DNA of 34,072 nt from positions 1 through 34,072 of the forward strand of contig NZ_FQWY01000023.1 in NCBI RefSeq assembly GCF_900129805.1, read 5' to 3'. This document shows positions 33,876-34,072 of the stretch, piece after piece. The position numbers were made by a program, and so were the translations under genes. The notes under the pieces were generated by a model that saw only the letters and a list, made by a program, of their open reading frames with translations, made no database searches and was not told the DNA's origin. Source of the stretch: Thermosyntropha lipolytica DSM 11003. GTDB lineage: Bacteria; Bacillota; Syntrophomonadia; Syntrophomonadales; Syntrophomonadaceae. The stretch's first letter is position 1; each line of letters begins with the position of its first letter.

Positions 33876-33940
33876 CGCATCCCCGTTTGGTAAAATGGTA
33901 TTAAGGAAGAAACCAAAACAATCCAAACGGAAAGGATGCG
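33876..33940 (+). promoter_or_regulatory. Hairpin sequestering the transposase ribosome site
   Basis: ACGCATCC...CCGTTTGG (33875-33890) is complementary to CCAAACGG-AAA-GGATGCGT (33923-33941), giving two 8-bp stems separated by a 3-base bulge. The AAAGGA ribosome site at 33931-33936 lies inside the 3' arm. RNA read through from outside would fold and block translation, a known way insertion sequences limit transposase made from external transcripts. Confidence 0.6.
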
Positions 33941-33947
33941 TGATTAA

Positions 33948-34072
33948 ATGATACAACAAATTAATCCGTCTGAAAAGGTCACAACTGAAGTTTCAAAACT
34001 ATTTAAGGTTTTAAAGATCAACCAGTTACTCCGTGCTGCCAACATTCGCAAAGCAAGCGGGGTAAACGTTCA
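33948..34072 (+). CDS. Transposase N-terminus, IS4-like (partial, runs off window)
   Basis: The first 41 codons of a reading frame open to the window edge. It begins MIQQINPSEKVTTEVSK and continues with FKVLKINQLLRAANIRKASG. From memory this resembles the N-terminus of IS4-type transposases common in Clostridia, but the DDE residues lie beyond the window. AAAGGA is 11 bases upstream of the ATG. It is oriented away from the helicase gene, which begins 299 bp to the left on the other strand. Confidence 0.65.
   Translation, partial: MIQQINPSEKVTTEVSKLFKVLKINQLLRAANIRKASGVNV

Larger units (their letters stand above)
33859..34072 (+). mobile_element. 5' part of an IS4-like insertion sequence, cut by window edge
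   Basis: The right edge contains the start of a transposase gene preceded by a promoter-like TTGACA (33862-33867) inside the palindrome TTGTTG-A-CAACAA, and a long hairpin over the ribosome site. The true left terminal inverted repeat could not be identified because the other end is outside the window; the start given is only the first recognisable element. Confidence 0.5.

Noticed and set aside
33862-33896. TTGACA and TAAAAT as a transposase promoter
   Set aside because: Spacing is 23 bases, too long for a normal sigma-A promoter; the true transposase promoter is undetermined.
1-34072. CRISPR arrays, tRNA or rRNA genes
   Set aside because: No repeated spacer-repeat pattern and no cloverleaf or rRNA-like sequence was seen on reading the gaps on both strands.

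Overview
The window looks like a chromosomal segment of a strictly anaerobic, low-to-mid GC Firmicute of the Clostridia. A syntrophic, Syntrophomonas-like bacterium is the best guess. This rests on a UGA-decoded selenocysteine formate dehydrogenase linked to NuoE/NuoF-type subunits, pta-ackA, a Gram-positive order of housekeeping genes (yceD-rpmF-plsX-acpP-rnc, birA-smc-ftsY), AAGGAGG-type ribosome binding sites with several GTG/TTG starts, and an MTA salvage route without the O2-dependent dioxygenase. The genus is inference. Almost all genes lie on the minus strand.

Layout by position. 1-179: no supported gene. 180-3171 (minus): MBL-fold hydrolase, rluD, lspA and a TetR regulator. 3384-4250 (plus): a polytopic membrane protein divergent from the TetR gene, with a palindrome between them. 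4393-5538 (minus): membrane-anchored metallophosphoesterase. 5657-10057 (minus): a three-gene NAD-linked formate dehydrogenase operon transcribed nuoE-like, nuoF-like, fdhA; fdhA is one 898-residue gene read through an in-frame TGA with a clear bSECIS hairpin. 10150-10506: DUF134 DNA-binding protein. 10628-16066: mobB, an MTA/SAH deaminase, a class II aldolase, mtnA, an MtnP-family phosphorylase and ftsY, closely packed downstream of smc and birA. 20782-24636: radical SAM protein, rnc, acpP, plsX, rpmF (too short for most ORF callers) and yceD behind a near-consensus sigma-A promoter. 24834-27073: ackA and pta, with a 20-bp inverted repeat in the pta leader. 27205-28452 (plus): tmcAL.

From 28453 to the right end the sequence becomes more AT-rich and looks accessory. 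It holds a 507-bp gap with no gene, an unrecognised 252-aa protein (plus), a convergent 1211-aa SF1B helicase fused to a C-terminal PD-(D/E)XK-like nuclease with a Cys-rich N-terminus (minus), and the first 41 codons of an IS4-like transposase cut by the window edge.

How the genes work together. NuoE/NuoF/FdhA should couple formate and CO2 to NAD(H). MobB serves the molybdopterin guanine dinucleotide cofactor that FdhA needs, and DUF134 may be a metal-related regulator. Pta and AckA make ATP and acetate from acetyl-CoA, and TmcAL uses acetate and ATP for tRNA modification. MtaD, the phosphorylase, MtnA and the aldolase can be read as one anaerobic route from 5'-methylthioadenosine via methylthioinosine to DHAP and methylthioacetaldehyde. 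The phosphorylase carries a TN-type rather than TDYD-type base-recognition motif, which fits the deaminated substrate.

The best candidates for something little described are the helicase-nuclease protein with its orphan neighbour (possible phage defence) and the deaminase-first MTA route in the ftsY operon.
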